The notes under the pieces were generated by a model. That model was not told the origin of the DNA. It was given only the letters and a program-made list of their open reading frames with translations, and ran no database searches. Both the position numbers and the translations under genes were made by a program. This document shows, piece after piece, positions 48,501-56,739 of a stretch of DNA of 64,000 nucleotides (position 1 is the first letter of the stretch; each line of letters begins with the position of its first letter). Source of the DNA: Pseudoduganella namucuonensis (GTDB taxonomy: Bacteria > Pseudomonadota > Gammaproteobacteria > Burkholderiales > Burkholderiaceae_D); NCBI RefSeq assembly GCF_900116645.1, contig NZ_FPBO01000022.1, positions 1 to 64,000 of the forward strand. The letters are read 5' to 3'.

Positions 48501-49960
48501 GCACCTTGTTCTTTGCGGCGCAGGCCAAGGGGACGGTTACGGTATCGAATGTCAATCATCTTAGGGATCTGCTCGTCTCCAGTTCCTCGGAGGCCGATTT
48601 TGTCATTACCAGCCCCAATCTGTTCAACTACGCAACCGGGGCGGGCGATGACCGCCTTACGTCGACCTCCACCGGCGCTGTAGTCTTCGCCGGAGGTGGG
48701 GGCGCGGACGTTCTGACGGGCGGCACGGGCGTCAACTCCTACTTGTTCGCCAGCAATGGAGCTGATTTCGTCGCTACCACCACAGACGGCCTGCTGGCGG
48801 CGGCCGACACCATTACCAATTGGGGCGCGGCGAATAGCTCGATCGAGTTCATGTCAACGACGCTGTCCACGACGGCGCATAGCGCCGCCCCGGTCGCTGG
48901 CCGCGCATCGATTTCGAGTCTTGGCTTGGCGGCCTTCGATGCGGCCGATAACACGGCCGCATCGAAGCTGACGGCCGTGGTTGCGGCGGCAGGCGCCGAT
49001 CCGGAAGGGACTTCGGTGGTGTTCAACCACGAGGGTGACGCCTACGTGTATGTGGTGGGCAACGCCGCTGCCGGGATACAAGCGGGCGATGGCCTGATCA
49101 AGCTTGATGACGTCGTCGCCTCCGGCCTGAACGTTCAATCCGGGAAAATCGACGGGGTCAACCCGCTCGTGGTCGCTGCCGCGCATACCGAGATCCTCAC
49201 CAGTACCACGGTCTGGGCACCAAATCTGGAGGCCGACTACCTCGTGCTCGACGCGCGCATGGACGGCGCCACCGTCGACGCCGTCAATGTGGCCGCCTCT
49301 TCCGTCACGGCCTCGATCCTGGCCAACCAGACCCTGACGGTTACCCATCTCGACCACGCGACCCAGGTGTCCGCCGCCTTCCAGGACGGCAACCTGATCG
49401 CATCCGGCAGCGGCGCGCTCCACTTCGAAGGCGGCAACGGCAACGACCGGTTCACCTCCACCTCCACCGGCAGCGTGTACTTCCAGGGCAATGGCGGCGC
49501 GGATACCTTCACCGGTGGCTCCGGCGCCAACACCTACGCCTACACGGCGTGGGGAGACGAGTTCGGCGCGGGCAGCGTTGCGGAACTGATCACCGGCGCC
49601 GACACCGTCACCAACTGGAACGCCGGCGCCAGCAATAAGCTGTATTTCGGCGGCAAGGTCCTGGCTACCGTCGCCCATACCGAGGACCTCGCGTCGGGCA
49701 CGGCATGGATCTCCGAGCTGGGCGTCGCCAGCTTCGACGCGGCCGACGCCACCTTGTCCCTGAAGTTGGCGGCCGTAGTGTCGGCGGTGGGTGAGGACGA
49801 AGTAGGCACCTCTGTCATCTTTAACGATGGCGGCGATGCTTGGCTGTATGTGGTTGGCAACGCGATGGCGGGCGTGCAGGTCGGCGATGCTTTGATCCAT
49901 CTGGTCGGTGTCAGTGCGACGCGGATCAGTTTCACGGACGGCGACATCACCGGCTTCTGA
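42536..49960 (+). CDS. Giant modular DUF4214 protein with RTX-like repeats, probable secreted surface protein
   Basis: 2474 residues. Residues 1-110 hold two DUF4214-type units (LQKLYVSYFNRPADTGGLAY, then LVKAAYLNLFGRAAEPAGVE). At about 180-270 there is a carboxypeptidase-like unit with Ca-site DANNNGEWDEGE. Residues about 482-595 are a Pro/Thr/Ala linker of (A)PT repeats. From about 1010 three modules of roughly 400 residues recur, each with YxxxxxxLxxSGxxF, a DLDWSKLxWDI block, LxPxKHAALLxTPxYG and GFIRDSAG. Each ends in an RTX-like GGDGDDxLTSTS...GGGADxLTGG segment (near 1230, 1631, 2033), with a fourth partial copy near 2298. There is no N-terminal signal peptide; DUF4214 proteins with RTX repeats are usually type I secretion substrates. 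No secretion genes lie nearby. A role in adhesion or S-layer-like matrix is inferred. Confidence 0.88.
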   Translation: MNATQAQLQKLYVSYFNRPADTGGLAYWSGVIEKGVGIETVAASFAASAEFKALYGGKPSAELVKAAYLNLFGRAAEPAGVEYWSGVIDSGGVSPHEAVTAIMQGARGVDELTAYHKVSAASVFTAALDTPAEAAAYGNAASVAVAGAWLKGVTDVVSLARAELVLGKVVAEAVEAGNGVVKGILADGYIKGATVFADANNNGEWDEGEATTTTDDLGNFSLSGGSGTLISLGGTDISTGSAVNGSFKAPAGSTMISPLTTLVQSVASGGNISAADAEALVKSKLGISESVDLGSYDPIAAALGKDASAEDKALALKVQSVAAQVNTVMGQVGAVLSGAGVAGGSDGGANAASDALADLIVNAQDTVDLGSSDTAKQLVKDAAQTAGADAGQLAVVDKLAADAGQAIANLNQAINTASSKPGADASSLLVEIAKVQVAAEDIEKDMESGAKSGDVSASVGGTTGAALDQAIVEAAGQVGNAIPTQAPTQPPTAAPTEVPTQAPTEAPTAPPTAAPTTAPTAAPTQAPTQAPTQPPTAAPTAAPTSAPTEPPTVAPTEAPTQPPTAAPTVAPTEAPTQAPTELPTVAPTEAPKTLTASVDSSTHVLTIGGTVTGTIEMVLDAANVATITRGGLTASAKPDLDTVASIAVGAGQVLSASAAHLSGKVITGAGTVVVANLQATPNANLDGITADVVTAQMTLADGVVELTGSLGKLALAIHGDGIVRVKDAAAGNASLAIDAEVLLSGTGAALSGATVTGDGTVHVSYVAADTDLTRVTAHSVVVVVDGDSEADLSTNPHLSTVTGYLPMFGKLTLTAAQADHKSIAGFGNVAIKGSEGSQELIVLSSGGSSISGGLDADTIELGYGAHTLQYVFGQADSAASDSTLEAYDTVRNFEVGTDQIRLLSTEGGVAVVPTSLTRFADVDGALVTSSQKLAELVLNSASFQSLGAQQAGLIGVTGGDYGGAYLYVHRPGQAGLDQARDLFVKLAAAQGVGAVGALDVSAYFVAPDHTAPAATINSAAYNQDTRTLMFSGADFDTIRSRSEYVKQDLKAFLDWSKLRWDINGDGGASADVQFALEDIQSARLGVSNTLEVVLTAAKHAALLATPGYGVLNSMSDTIDVAPGFIRDSAGNAATTDGRENAPLSINRVVELSEGALAPVINADYTTLSAAKITAANFTVDAAAIKSGSLSISDVAAGRTVTVINAEHVTSLSTATMKGNLIVSSASAKSLYGGDGDDQLTSTSNGNVHFVGGAGADVMTGGRGVNTYATWLASDSRVGSAAELIASADTITNWNAAAGNRIDVLEALMIVATSAAAVQGRASVSQQGLATFAAADNTVALKLAALEAAIGTQGVGTTAVFNHGTDAYVFMVGSSALGIQEKDGLIRLNGVAAAGLRMEGGDITGILTSPTTTIASVEYREDVMMLAISGSGFSSLLGSGGGDNTDIKEQLDWSKLSWDINDDDGATANIGFTLNDIDYAKVYANTLVVALKPAKHAAVLATPGYGQGNSAVDSFDIAQGFTRNSDGIASATDAMPNGPLTTGYYMELSDGSARAPVTNADQLVMSAYQKSPNGAVVDFTNVTSTYIEIRALAAGNTVTLNNIDHVKYLYTSSLNPSQGNLVISGSSLESIRTGDGNDTLTSSSTGGVWFSAGGGADMLTGGTGRNFYQFAPNGGDFKASSVESLLASADIITNWTAAEFNLINFGATELITVAHTAAAVSGRAAISTKGLATFDAADNTAALKLAAVVAAVGTDLAGTSVVFNHGGDAYVYVAGDTAVGVQAGDALIRVNGVTADGLVIGGGDIAGITLADTAAPTATITSLRYSEESRTMHLSGGDFSTILAPTEDVSKDVKANLDWSKLVWDIDGDDEATVNVVFSLSDIEGARVVGNSLEIVLTPSKHAALLSTPAYGASGLSSDKLDVHAGFIRDSAGNASTTDGVANGFLDTNALLEMKAGVTFAPTTNADLVIVTGTAGDGDATVDLANVVSGTLFFAAQAKGTVTVSNVNHLRDLLVSSSSEADFVITSPNLFNYATGAGDDRLTSTSTGAVVFAGGGGADVLTGGTGVNSYLFASNGADFVATTTDGLLAAADTITNWGAANSSIEFMSTTLSTTAHSAAPVAGRASISSLGLAAFDAADNTAASKLTAVVAAAGADPEGTSVVFNHEGDAYVYVVGNAAAGIQAGDGLIKLDDVVASGLNVQSGKIDGVNPLVVAAAHTEILTSTTVWAPNLEADYLVLDARMDGATVDAVNVAASSVTASILANQTLTVTHLDHATQVSAAFQDGNLIASGSGALHFEGGNGNDRFTSTSTGSVYFQGNGGADTFTGGSGANTYAYTAWGDEFGAGSVAELITGADTVTNWNAGASNKLYFGGKVLATVAHTEDLASGTAWISELGVASFDAADATLSLKLAAVVSAVGEDEVGTSVIFNDGGDAWLYVVGNAMAGVQVGDALIHLVGVSATRISFTDGDITGF

Positions 49961-49974
49961 CGCTGGACGGACAG

Positions 49975-50096
49975 GGGGCTTTACAGTGGAGGACAAGACC
50001 ACGGTGGCTGGGGGCCGGCCTGCTCATGACCGCTCTGGAGCGTTAAGCTCAGCCAGACTATGCCCCTCGTCGCGAACATAGGGCAGGTCGCCGGGG
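49975..50096 (-). pseudogene. MazF toxin remnant
   Basis: Directly downstream of mazE, the minus strand reads GIVWLSLTLQSGHEQAGPQP, which matches the start of MazF-type toxins (GDIVWLDFxPQxGxEQxGxRP). After that the frame breaks: the next residues look like (R)GLVL in a different frame, and the remnant ends at the 3' end of the surface-protein gene. It contains at most a quarter of a MazF (about 110 residues), so the toxin is not functional. Confidence 0.65.
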
Positions 50097-50339
50097 TCAA
50101 GCTGTTCCTTGCCTCGGGCCGGGGCCGGTGTCCTGCTCGGCGTGCAGGTTTTGCGGAGTGATCCCCGCCAGAAGCTCGTCCAGCGCATATACGGGGAAAA
50201 CCGGCTCGATGATGACCCGGCCCCGCTCCGTGCGCACGGTGACGGGCTGGTTCAGCGTCAGGTCGGCCGCCTCCATCATGGCGGCTGACAAGCGTACGGC
50301 AGGACTGTTGCCCCACTTTCTTAACATTTGAATCTCCAT
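50097..50339 (-). CDS. AbrB/MazE-type antitoxin
   Basis: 80 residues. The swapped-hairpin DNA-binding domain is MLRKWGNSPAVRLSAAMMEA with VRTERGRVIIEPV, typical of MazE. The acidic toxin-binding tail (YALDELLAGITPQN) is followed by EQDTGPGPRQGTA. It is in the usual antitoxin-first order before a broken mazF. It may persist as a DNA-binding or antidote protein against other toxins. Confidence 0.8.
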   Translation of the reverse strand: MEIQMLRKWGNSPAVRLSAAMMEAADLTLNQPVTVRTERGRVIIEPVFPVYALDELLAGITPQNLHAEQDTGPGPRQGTA

Positions 50340-50590
50340 GCGCGCCTCCCCGCTAATAGATAAATTTGTCGAATGGCCAAGGTAGGTTGTTTACCTGTCC
50401 GTGGCAAGCGCCGCCACAATAGTGACTCCCGCACCGCAGCAAATTAACACTTCTTTCCAATTGTAAATTACTGACTTTGCAGTTATTACTGTTGTATTAT
50501 TTGCCTCTTCTCCGCCCCCAGGGAGGGGCCTCTCAGCAGACTGTGTCATTTCTGCACTACAATACTGGATTCTACAAAGTGAGCTAAGTC
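50340..50590. other. Intergenic region upstream of mla operon
   Basis: 251 nt without a gene, AT-rich from about 50440 to 50510. It contains TTTCCAATTGTAAATT (50454-50469), shared with the region upstream of the surface-protein gene, and TACAAT (50559-50564), a possible -10 box with no clear -35. It should hold the mla promoter. Confidence 0.4.
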
Positions 50591-51394
50591 GTGCCGAACC
50601 TCGTCGAAATCCGTGATTTACACTTCTCCTATGGAAAACGGTCCATTTTGTCCGGACTCCATATGGATTTCCCACGCGGGAAAGTGATCGCGGTGATGGG
50701 CGGTTCGGGCAGCGGCAAGACCACGGTGCTGCGCCTGATCGGCGGCCAGATCCGCCCGCAAAAAGGCATGGTTTCCGTCGACGGCCAAGTCGTCCACAAG
50801 CTGAAAACCGACGCGCTGTATCTGCTGCGCCGCAAAATGGGTATGCTTTTTCAGCACGGCGCGCTATTCACCGACCTCACCGTGTACGAGAACGTGGCCT
50901 TCCCGCTGCGCGAGCACACCGACCTGCCGGAGGAGCTGATCCGCGACCTGGTGCTGATGAAGCTGCACGCGGTCGGCCTGCGCAACGCGGCCAAGCTGAA
51001 GCCGGGCGAGATATCGGGTGGCATGGCGCGCCGCGTGGCGCTGGCCCGTTCGATCGCGCTGGACCCGCAACTGATCATGTACGACGAGCCCTTCGCGGGC
51101 CTGGACCCGATCTCGATGGGCGTCACCGCCAACCTGATCCGCAACCTGAACGACGCGCTCGGTTCGACCACCGTGCTGGTGTCGCACGATGTGAAGGAAT
51201 CGTTCCTGATAGCCGATTACGTGTATTTCCTGTCGCAGGGCAAGGTCGTCGCGCACGGCACGCCGGCCGACATGACGGTCTCCACCGACCCGTACGTGAA
51301 GCAGTTCGTGCACGCCGAGGCCGACGGCCCCGTGCCCTTCCATTATCCGGGCAAGAGCCTGGCGGCCGACCTGGGCTTGGGGGAGCGCGCGTGA
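50591..51394 (+). CDS. mlaF: Phospholipid transport ATPase MlaF
   Basis: 267 residues, GTG start. This is the ABC ATPase of the inner-membrane MlaFEDB complex, which maintains outer-membrane lipid asymmetry. Walker A is GGSGSGKTT, the signature is ISGGMARRVALARS, and Walker B is LIMYDEPFAGLD. It overlaps mlaE by 4 nt. First of six mla genes in order F-E-D-A-C-B. Confidence 0.95.
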   Translation: MPNLVEIRDLHFSYGKRSILSGLHMDFPRGKVIAVMGGSGSGKTTVLRLIGGQIRPQKGMVSVDGQVVHKLKTDALYLLRRKMGMLFQHGALFTDLTVYENVAFPLREHTDLPEELIRDLVLMKLHAVGLRNAAKLKPGEISGGMARRVALARSIALDPQLIMYDEPFAGLDPISMGVTANLIRNLNDALGSTTVLVSHDVKESFLIADYVYFLSQGKVVAHGTPADMTVSTDPYVKQFVHAEADGPVPFHYPGKSLAADLGLGERA

Positions 51395-52182
51395 CGACCC
51401 TCCTCCCGAACCTGCTGAGCCGCATGGGCGCCTGGGTGCGCGACCACGTGGAGGGCGTGGGCTACAGCACGCGCTCCTTTTTTTACATGCTGGGCGTGTC
51501 GCCCGGCCTGCTGCGCCGTCCGCGCCTGGTGGTCGAGCAGTTGCATTTCATCGGCAACCATTCGCTGCTGATCATCACCCTGTCCGGCCTGTTCGTCGGC
51601 ATGGTGCTGGGCCTGCAGGGCTATTACACGCTGAATAAATACGGCGCGTCCGAATCGCTGGGCCTGCTGGTGGCGCTGGGGCTGACGCGCGAGCTGGGTC
51701 CGGTGATCACGGCGCTGCTGTTCGCCGGCCGCGCCGGCACCTCGCTGACGGCGGAGATCGGCCTGATGAAGGCCGGCGAGCAGCTGTCGGCGATGGAAAT
51801 GATGGCGGTCAACCCGGTGCAGCGCGTGCTGGCGCCCCGTTTCTGGGCCGGCGTGATCGCCGTGCCCTGCCTGGCGTCGATCTTCAGCGCGGTCGGCATT
51901 TTCGGCGGCTACCTGGTCGGCGTGCGCCTGATCGGCGTCGACGAGGGCGCGTTCTGGTCGCAGATGCAGGGCGGCGTCGACCTGTGGAACGACGTGTTCA
52001 ACGGTTTCATCAAGAGCATCGTGTTCGGCGTCGCCATCACGTTCATCGCGCTGTACCAGGGCTACGAGGCGCGCCCCACGCCCGAGGACGTGGCCGGCGC
52101 CACCACCCGCACGGTGGTGATCTCGTCGCTGATGATCTGGTGGCTGGACTTCATGCTGACGGCGTTGATGTTCAGCAAGTAA
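51391..52182 (+). CDS. mlaE: Phospholipid transport permease MlaE
   Basis: 263 residues, GTG start overlapping the mlaF stop. It has five or so membrane helices and the MlaE-family block EQLHFIGNHSLLIITLSGLF, then GLTRELGPVITALLFAGRAG and ISMLxxxxxPVQRVLAPRF-type sequence (MMAVNPVQRVLAPRFWAGVI). It is the inner-membrane core of the Mla importer/exporter. Confidence 0.95.
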   Translation: MTTLLPNLLSRMGAWVRDHVEGVGYSTRSFFYMLGVSPGLLRRPRLVVEQLHFIGNHSLLIITLSGLFVGMVLGLQGYYTLNKYGASESLGLLVALGLTRELGPVITALLFAGRAGTSLTAEIGLMKAGEQLSAMEMMAVNPVQRVLAPRFWAGVIAVPCLASIFSAVGIFGGYLVGVRLIGVDEGAFWSQMQGGVDLWNDVFNGFIKSIVFGVAITFIALYQGYEARPTPEDVAGATTRTVVISSLMIWWLDFMLTALMFSK

Positions 52183-52249
52183 TTGCCCGACAGTATGGAT
52201 CGAGCGCGGCGCGCGCCGTGGAAATAAAAACAAGATAGGATATAGTGTC

Positions 52250-52720
52250 ATGCAACGTAAATCTCTGGATGTCTGGGTCGGTCTGTTTGTCGTGCTGGGC
52301 GTCGTCGCCCTGCTGTTCCTGGCCCTGAAAGCGGGCAACGCCAATTCGCTGTCGTTCGCCCAGACCTATGAAATCACCGCCAAGTTCGACAACATTGGCA
52401 GCCTGCGCACGCAGGCGGCGGTGAAGGCGTCCGGCGTGGTGGTCGGCCGCGTGGCCGACATCCGTTTCGACGACAAGACCTACAAGGCGCTGGTGACCAT
52501 GCATATGGAATCCGGCTACAAGTTCCCGAAAGACAGCTCGGCCAAGATCCTGACGGCCGGCCTGCTCGGCGAGCAATACATCGGCATCGAGGCCGGCGGC
52601 GACACCAACAACCTGGTCGCCGGCGACAAAATCGCCCGCACGCAGTCGGCTGCCGTGCTGGAAGACCTGATCAATCAATTTATCTACAGCAAGGCAGCCG
52701 AAGGAAAGGATAGCAACTGA
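52250..52720 (+). CDS. mlaD: MCE-domain lipid-binding protein MlaD
   Basis: 156 residues. An N-terminal anchor (DVWVGLFVVLGVVALLFLAL) precedes one MCE domain (AKFDNIGSLRTQAAVKASGV, then ILTAGLLGEQYIGIEAGGDT). MlaD forms a hexameric ring in the periplasm that channels phospholipid between MlaC and MlaE. Its stop overlaps the mlaA start by one base. Confidence 0.95.
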   Translation: MQRKSLDVWVGLFVVLGVVALLFLALKAGNANSLSFAQTYEITAKFDNIGSLRTQAAVKASGVVVGRVADIRFDDKTYKALVTMHMESGYKFPKDSSAKILTAGLLGEQYIGIEAGGDTNNLVAGDKIARTQSAAVLEDLINQFIYSKAAEGKDSN

Positions 52721-53559
52721 TGCGTGCAACGACCCCACTTCGCTCTCTGGCGCTGGCAGCGACCGCCGCCGCCGTACTGACCGGCTGCGCCGGTCCCAAC
52801 CCGCGCGACCCCTACGAGGGTTTCAACCGGGCCATGTTCAAATTCAACGACAAGGTGGACCAGGTGGCCCTGAAGCCGGCCGCCACCGCCTACAAGACGG
52901 TGCTGCCGGGCTTCGTGCAGACCGGCGTGAACAACTTCTTCGGCAACATGTCCGACGTCTGGACCGCCGCCAACAACTTTATGCAGGGCAAGGGCGAGCA
53001 GGGCATGACGGACGTGATGCGCGTGGCGCTGAACTCCACCTTCGGCCTGCTGGGCGTGCTGGACATCGCGTCCGAGGCGGGCCTGCAGAAGCACAACGAG
53101 GACTTCGGCCAGACCCTGGGCCACTGGGGCGTCGATTCCGGCCCCTACCTGATGCTGCCGCTGCTGGGACCGTCCACCGTGCGCGACACGGCCGGCCTGC
53201 CGCTGGACATCGCGGCCGACCCGTGGCGCAAGGTGACGCCGGACGCGGCCCGCAACTGGGGCGTGGCGGTGCGCGGCGTCGACCAGCGCGCGGTGCTGCT
53301 GGACGCGTCCAACCTGATGGAGGAGGCCGCGCTGGACCGTTACGAGTTCGTGCGCGACGGCTTCCTGCAGCGCCGCCAGAGCAAGGTCTACGACGGCGAG
53401 GACGGTCCGCGCGGCAAGGCCAAGAAGGCCTACGCCGACGACGACCTGCCGCCGACCGCGGCGGCGGACAAGGGCGCCGAGCCGGCTCCCGCCGCTTCCC
53501 CCGCCGCTTCCCCCGCTATAATGACGGCACCGGCTGCGGACAAGAACGCCAGCCTGTGA
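52720..53559 (+). CDS. mlaA: Outer-membrane lipoprotein MlaA (VacJ)
   Basis: 279 residues. The lipobox is LTGCAGPNP; PYEGFNRAMFKFNDKVDQVA and GVNNFFGNMSDVWTAANNFM are the core VacJ blocks. MlaA removes phospholipid from the outer leaflet and delivers it to MlaC. The C-terminus is a long Ala/Pro/Asp-rich tail (from about residue 240), probably disordered. The presence of mlaA inside the mla operon differs from E. coli, where it is elsewhere. Confidence 0.95.
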   Translation: MRATTPLRSLALAATAAAVLTGCAGPNPRDPYEGFNRAMFKFNDKVDQVALKPAATAYKTVLPGFVQTGVNNFFGNMSDVWTAANNFMQGKGEQGMTDVMRVALNSTFGLLGVLDIASEAGLQKHNEDFGQTLGHWGVDSGPYLMLPLLGPSTVRDTAGLPLDIAADPWRKVTPDAARNWGVAVRGVDQRAVLLDASNLMEEAALDRYEFVRDGFLQRRQSKVYDGEDGPRGKAKKAYADDDLPPTAAADKGAEPAPAASPAASPAIMTAPAADKNASL

Positions 53560-53590
53560 TCCGAAGCAAACCAAACAAAGGTAGACACAG

Positions 53591-54232
53591 ATGAAATTGA
53601 TTAAACAACTCTTCGCCTACGCCGCCCTGGCGTTCGCCTCCGCGTCGTTCGCCGCCGTGCCCGCCAACGAGGCGCCGGACGCGCTGGTCAAGCGCATCAG
53701 CACCGAGGTGCTGGACGTGGCCAAGGCCGACAAGGAAATCCAGTCGGGCAACCAGAAGCGCATCATGGACCTGGTGGAAACCAAGATCCTGCCCTACGTC
53801 GACTTCCAGCGCATGACCTCGCTGGCCGCCGGCCGCTACTGGCGCGAGGCCAGCCCGGAACAGCAGAAGCAGCTGTCCACCGAGTTCCGCACCCTGCTGA
53901 TCTACACCTACTCGGGCGCGCTGTCCCAGGTGAAGAACGAAACCATCGAGTTCAAGCCGCTGCGCGCCGACGCGGCCGACGCCGAGGTGGAAGTGCGCTC
54001 GCAGGTCAACGTGGCCCGCGGCGAGCCGATTCCGCTGAACTACCGCGTGGCCAAGTCGCCCACCGGCTGGAAGATCTACGACATCAACGTGCTGGGCGCG
54101 TGGCTGGTCGAGACCTACAAGGGCACCTTCTCGTCCGAGATCGGCAAGGGCGGCATCGACGGCCTGATCAAGACCCTGTCCGAGAAGAACAAGAAGCTGG
54201 CGAACAAGCCGATCAAGGCCGCCGCCAAATAA
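53591..54232 (+). CDS. mlaC: Periplasmic phospholipid carrier MlaC
   Basis: 213 residues. The signal peptide MKLIKQLFAYAALAFASASFA is followed by the Ttg2D/MlaC fold (DLVETKILPYVDFQRMTSLA, then WREASPEQQKQLSTEFRTLL and YDINVLGAWLVETYKGTFSS). It shuttles phospholipids across the periplasm. Confidence 0.95.
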   Translation: MKLIKQLFAYAALAFASASFAAVPANEAPDALVKRISTEVLDVAKADKEIQSGNQKRIMDLVETKILPYVDFQRMTSLAAGRYWREASPEQQKQLSTEFRTLLIYTYSGALSQVKNETIEFKPLRADAADAEVEVRSQVNVARGEPIPLNYRVAKSPTGWKIYDINVLGAWLVETYKGTFSSEIGKGGIDGLIKTLSEKNKKLANKPIKAAAK

Positions 54233-54257
54233 GCGCTTTTCACGCTACAATCGCCCC

Positions 54258-54623
54258 ATGTCCGATTCCACCGCCAACATGCAGTCCCTGACCTCGCTGA
54301 CCGTGGCCAACGCCACGGCCGCGCTGGAGCAGGGCGTGGCCGCCATCCGCGCCGGCCAGGCCATGTTCGACCTGCGCAACATCCAGGCGGTGGATTCGGC
54401 GGCCGTCTCCGTGTTGCTGGCGTGGCAACGCGCCGCCCACGAGGCCGGCGTCCAGCTGGAGCTGCGCAACCTGCCGCCCATGCTGAAAAGCCTGACCAAG
54501 CTGTACGGCGTGTGCGCGCTGGTGTCGCCGTCGCTGGCCGATTGCGCCGGGCCGGCCGTCGCGCCCGGCGTCCCGCCGGCGCCGCCCGCGGCCGCCGAAC
54601 CGCCACACCACCACCATCATTGA
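54258..54623 (+). CDS. mlaB: STAS-domain protein MlaB
   Basis: 121 residues. The STAS fold shows FDLRNIQAVDSAAVSVLLAW and LRNLPPMLKSLTKLYGV. MlaB stabilises the MlaF ATPase. The C-terminus is unusual: a Pro/Ala-rich stretch ending in five His residues (PPHHHHH), a natural histidine tail. Confidence 0.88.
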   Translation: MSDSTANMQSLTSLTVANATAALEQGVAAIRAGQAMFDLRNIQAVDSAAVSVLLAWQRAAHEAGVQLELRNLPPMLKSLTKLYGVCALVSPSLADCAGPAVAPGVPPAPPAAAEPPHHHHH

Positions 54624-54786
54624 TCCCCGCCCCGCTCCCGCAGTCGCAGTGAATGTCCGGTCCGGCGTAAGCCGAACCAAAATCCAATATAATTGACCGT
54701 TGCCGTTGCCGTAGTGCCACGGCGCACGCACCTCCGGCCTCGCGGCCCTCCCCGACGGTCCACGCCTTACACATACTTAGCCAAGC

Positions 54787-55694
<908 letters not shown>

Positions 55695-55698
<4 letters not shown>

Positions 55699-56456
55699 TG
55701 TCCACCGGCTTCCGCACCCTGGTCTACAAGGAAACCTTGCGCTTTTATAAGGTCGCGACCCAGACCATCGCCGCGCCCATCCTGACCGCCATGCTCTACC
55801 TGCTGATCTTCGGCCACGTGCTCGAGGGCCGCGTGCAGGTCTATCCGGGCGTCACCTACACCGCCTTCCTGATTCCCGGCCTGGTGATGATGAGCGTGCT
55901 GCAGAACTCCTTCGCCAACTCCTCGTCGTCGCTGATCCAGTCCAAGATCACCGGCAACCTGGTGTTCGTGCTGCTCACGCCCCTGTCGCACTGGGAGCTG
56001 TATTCGGCGTACGTGATCGCGGCCATGGTGCGCGGCCTCGCCGTCGGCCTGGGCGTGTTCGTCGTCACCGCCTGGTTCGCCCACATGTCGTTCGAGGCGC
56101 CGCTGTGGATCCTGGTGTTCGCCCTGCTGGGCGCCGCCATCCTGGGCACCATGGGCCTGATCGCCGGCATCTGGGCCGAGAAGTTCGACCAGCTGGCCGC
56201 GTTCCAGAACTTCCTGATCATGCCGCTGACCTTCCTGTCCGGCGTGTTCTACTCCATCCATTCGCTGCCGCCGTTCTGGCTGACCGTATCGCACCTGAAC
56301 CCGTTCTTCTACATGATCGACGGCTTCCGCTACGGCTTCTTCGGCCAGTCCGACGTCAACCCCTACATCAGCCTCGGCATCGTCGGCGCCTTCCTGGCCG
56401 TGCTGTCGGTGCTGGCCATTCGATTATTAAGCAGCGGCTATCGCTTACGCCACTAA
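55695..56456 (+). CDS. ABC-2 exporter permease (YadH/NodJ-like)
   Basis: 253 residues with six membrane helices. The ABC-2 signature is YPGVTYTAFLIPGLVMMSVL, then LTPLSHWELYSAYVIAAMVR and FLSGVFYSIHSLPPFW. It is the partner of the upstream ATPase. Confidence 0.9.
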
Positions 56457-56479
56457 GGCGACACCAAGAGGAAACCACC

Positions 56480-56716
56480 ATGACCACCACCCCTGAAGCG
56501 ATCCACGGCTACATCTCCGCCGGCCTCGAATGCACCCACCTGGAAGTGGAGGGCGACGGCCAGCACTTCCAGGCCGTCATCGTCTCGCCGGCCTTCGCCG
56601 GCAAGCGCCCGATCCAGCGCCACCAGCTGGTGTACGCGGCGCTGGGCGACCGCATGCGCGAGGAGATCCACGCGCTGTCGATGAAGACGCTGACCCCGGA
56701 AGAATACCAAGGCTAA
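56480..56716 (+). CDS. ibaG: BolA-family protein IbaG/YrbA
   Basis: 78 residues. It matches the BolA fold (CTHLEVEGDGQHFQAVIVSP, then FAGKRPIQRHQLVYAALGDR) with the C-terminal MREEIHALSMKTLTPEEY. BolA proteins partner with CGFS glutaredoxins such as the GrxD at 25257-25568 in Fe-S handling. It lies between the exporter and murA, as in many beta- and gammaproteobacteria. Confidence 0.92.
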   Translation: MTTTPEAIHGYISAGLECTHLEVEGDGQHFQAVIVSPAFAGKRPIQRHQLVYAALGDRMREEIHALSMKTLTPEEYQG

Positions 56717-56739
56717 CGCTCAACAAGGACCCAAGAACC

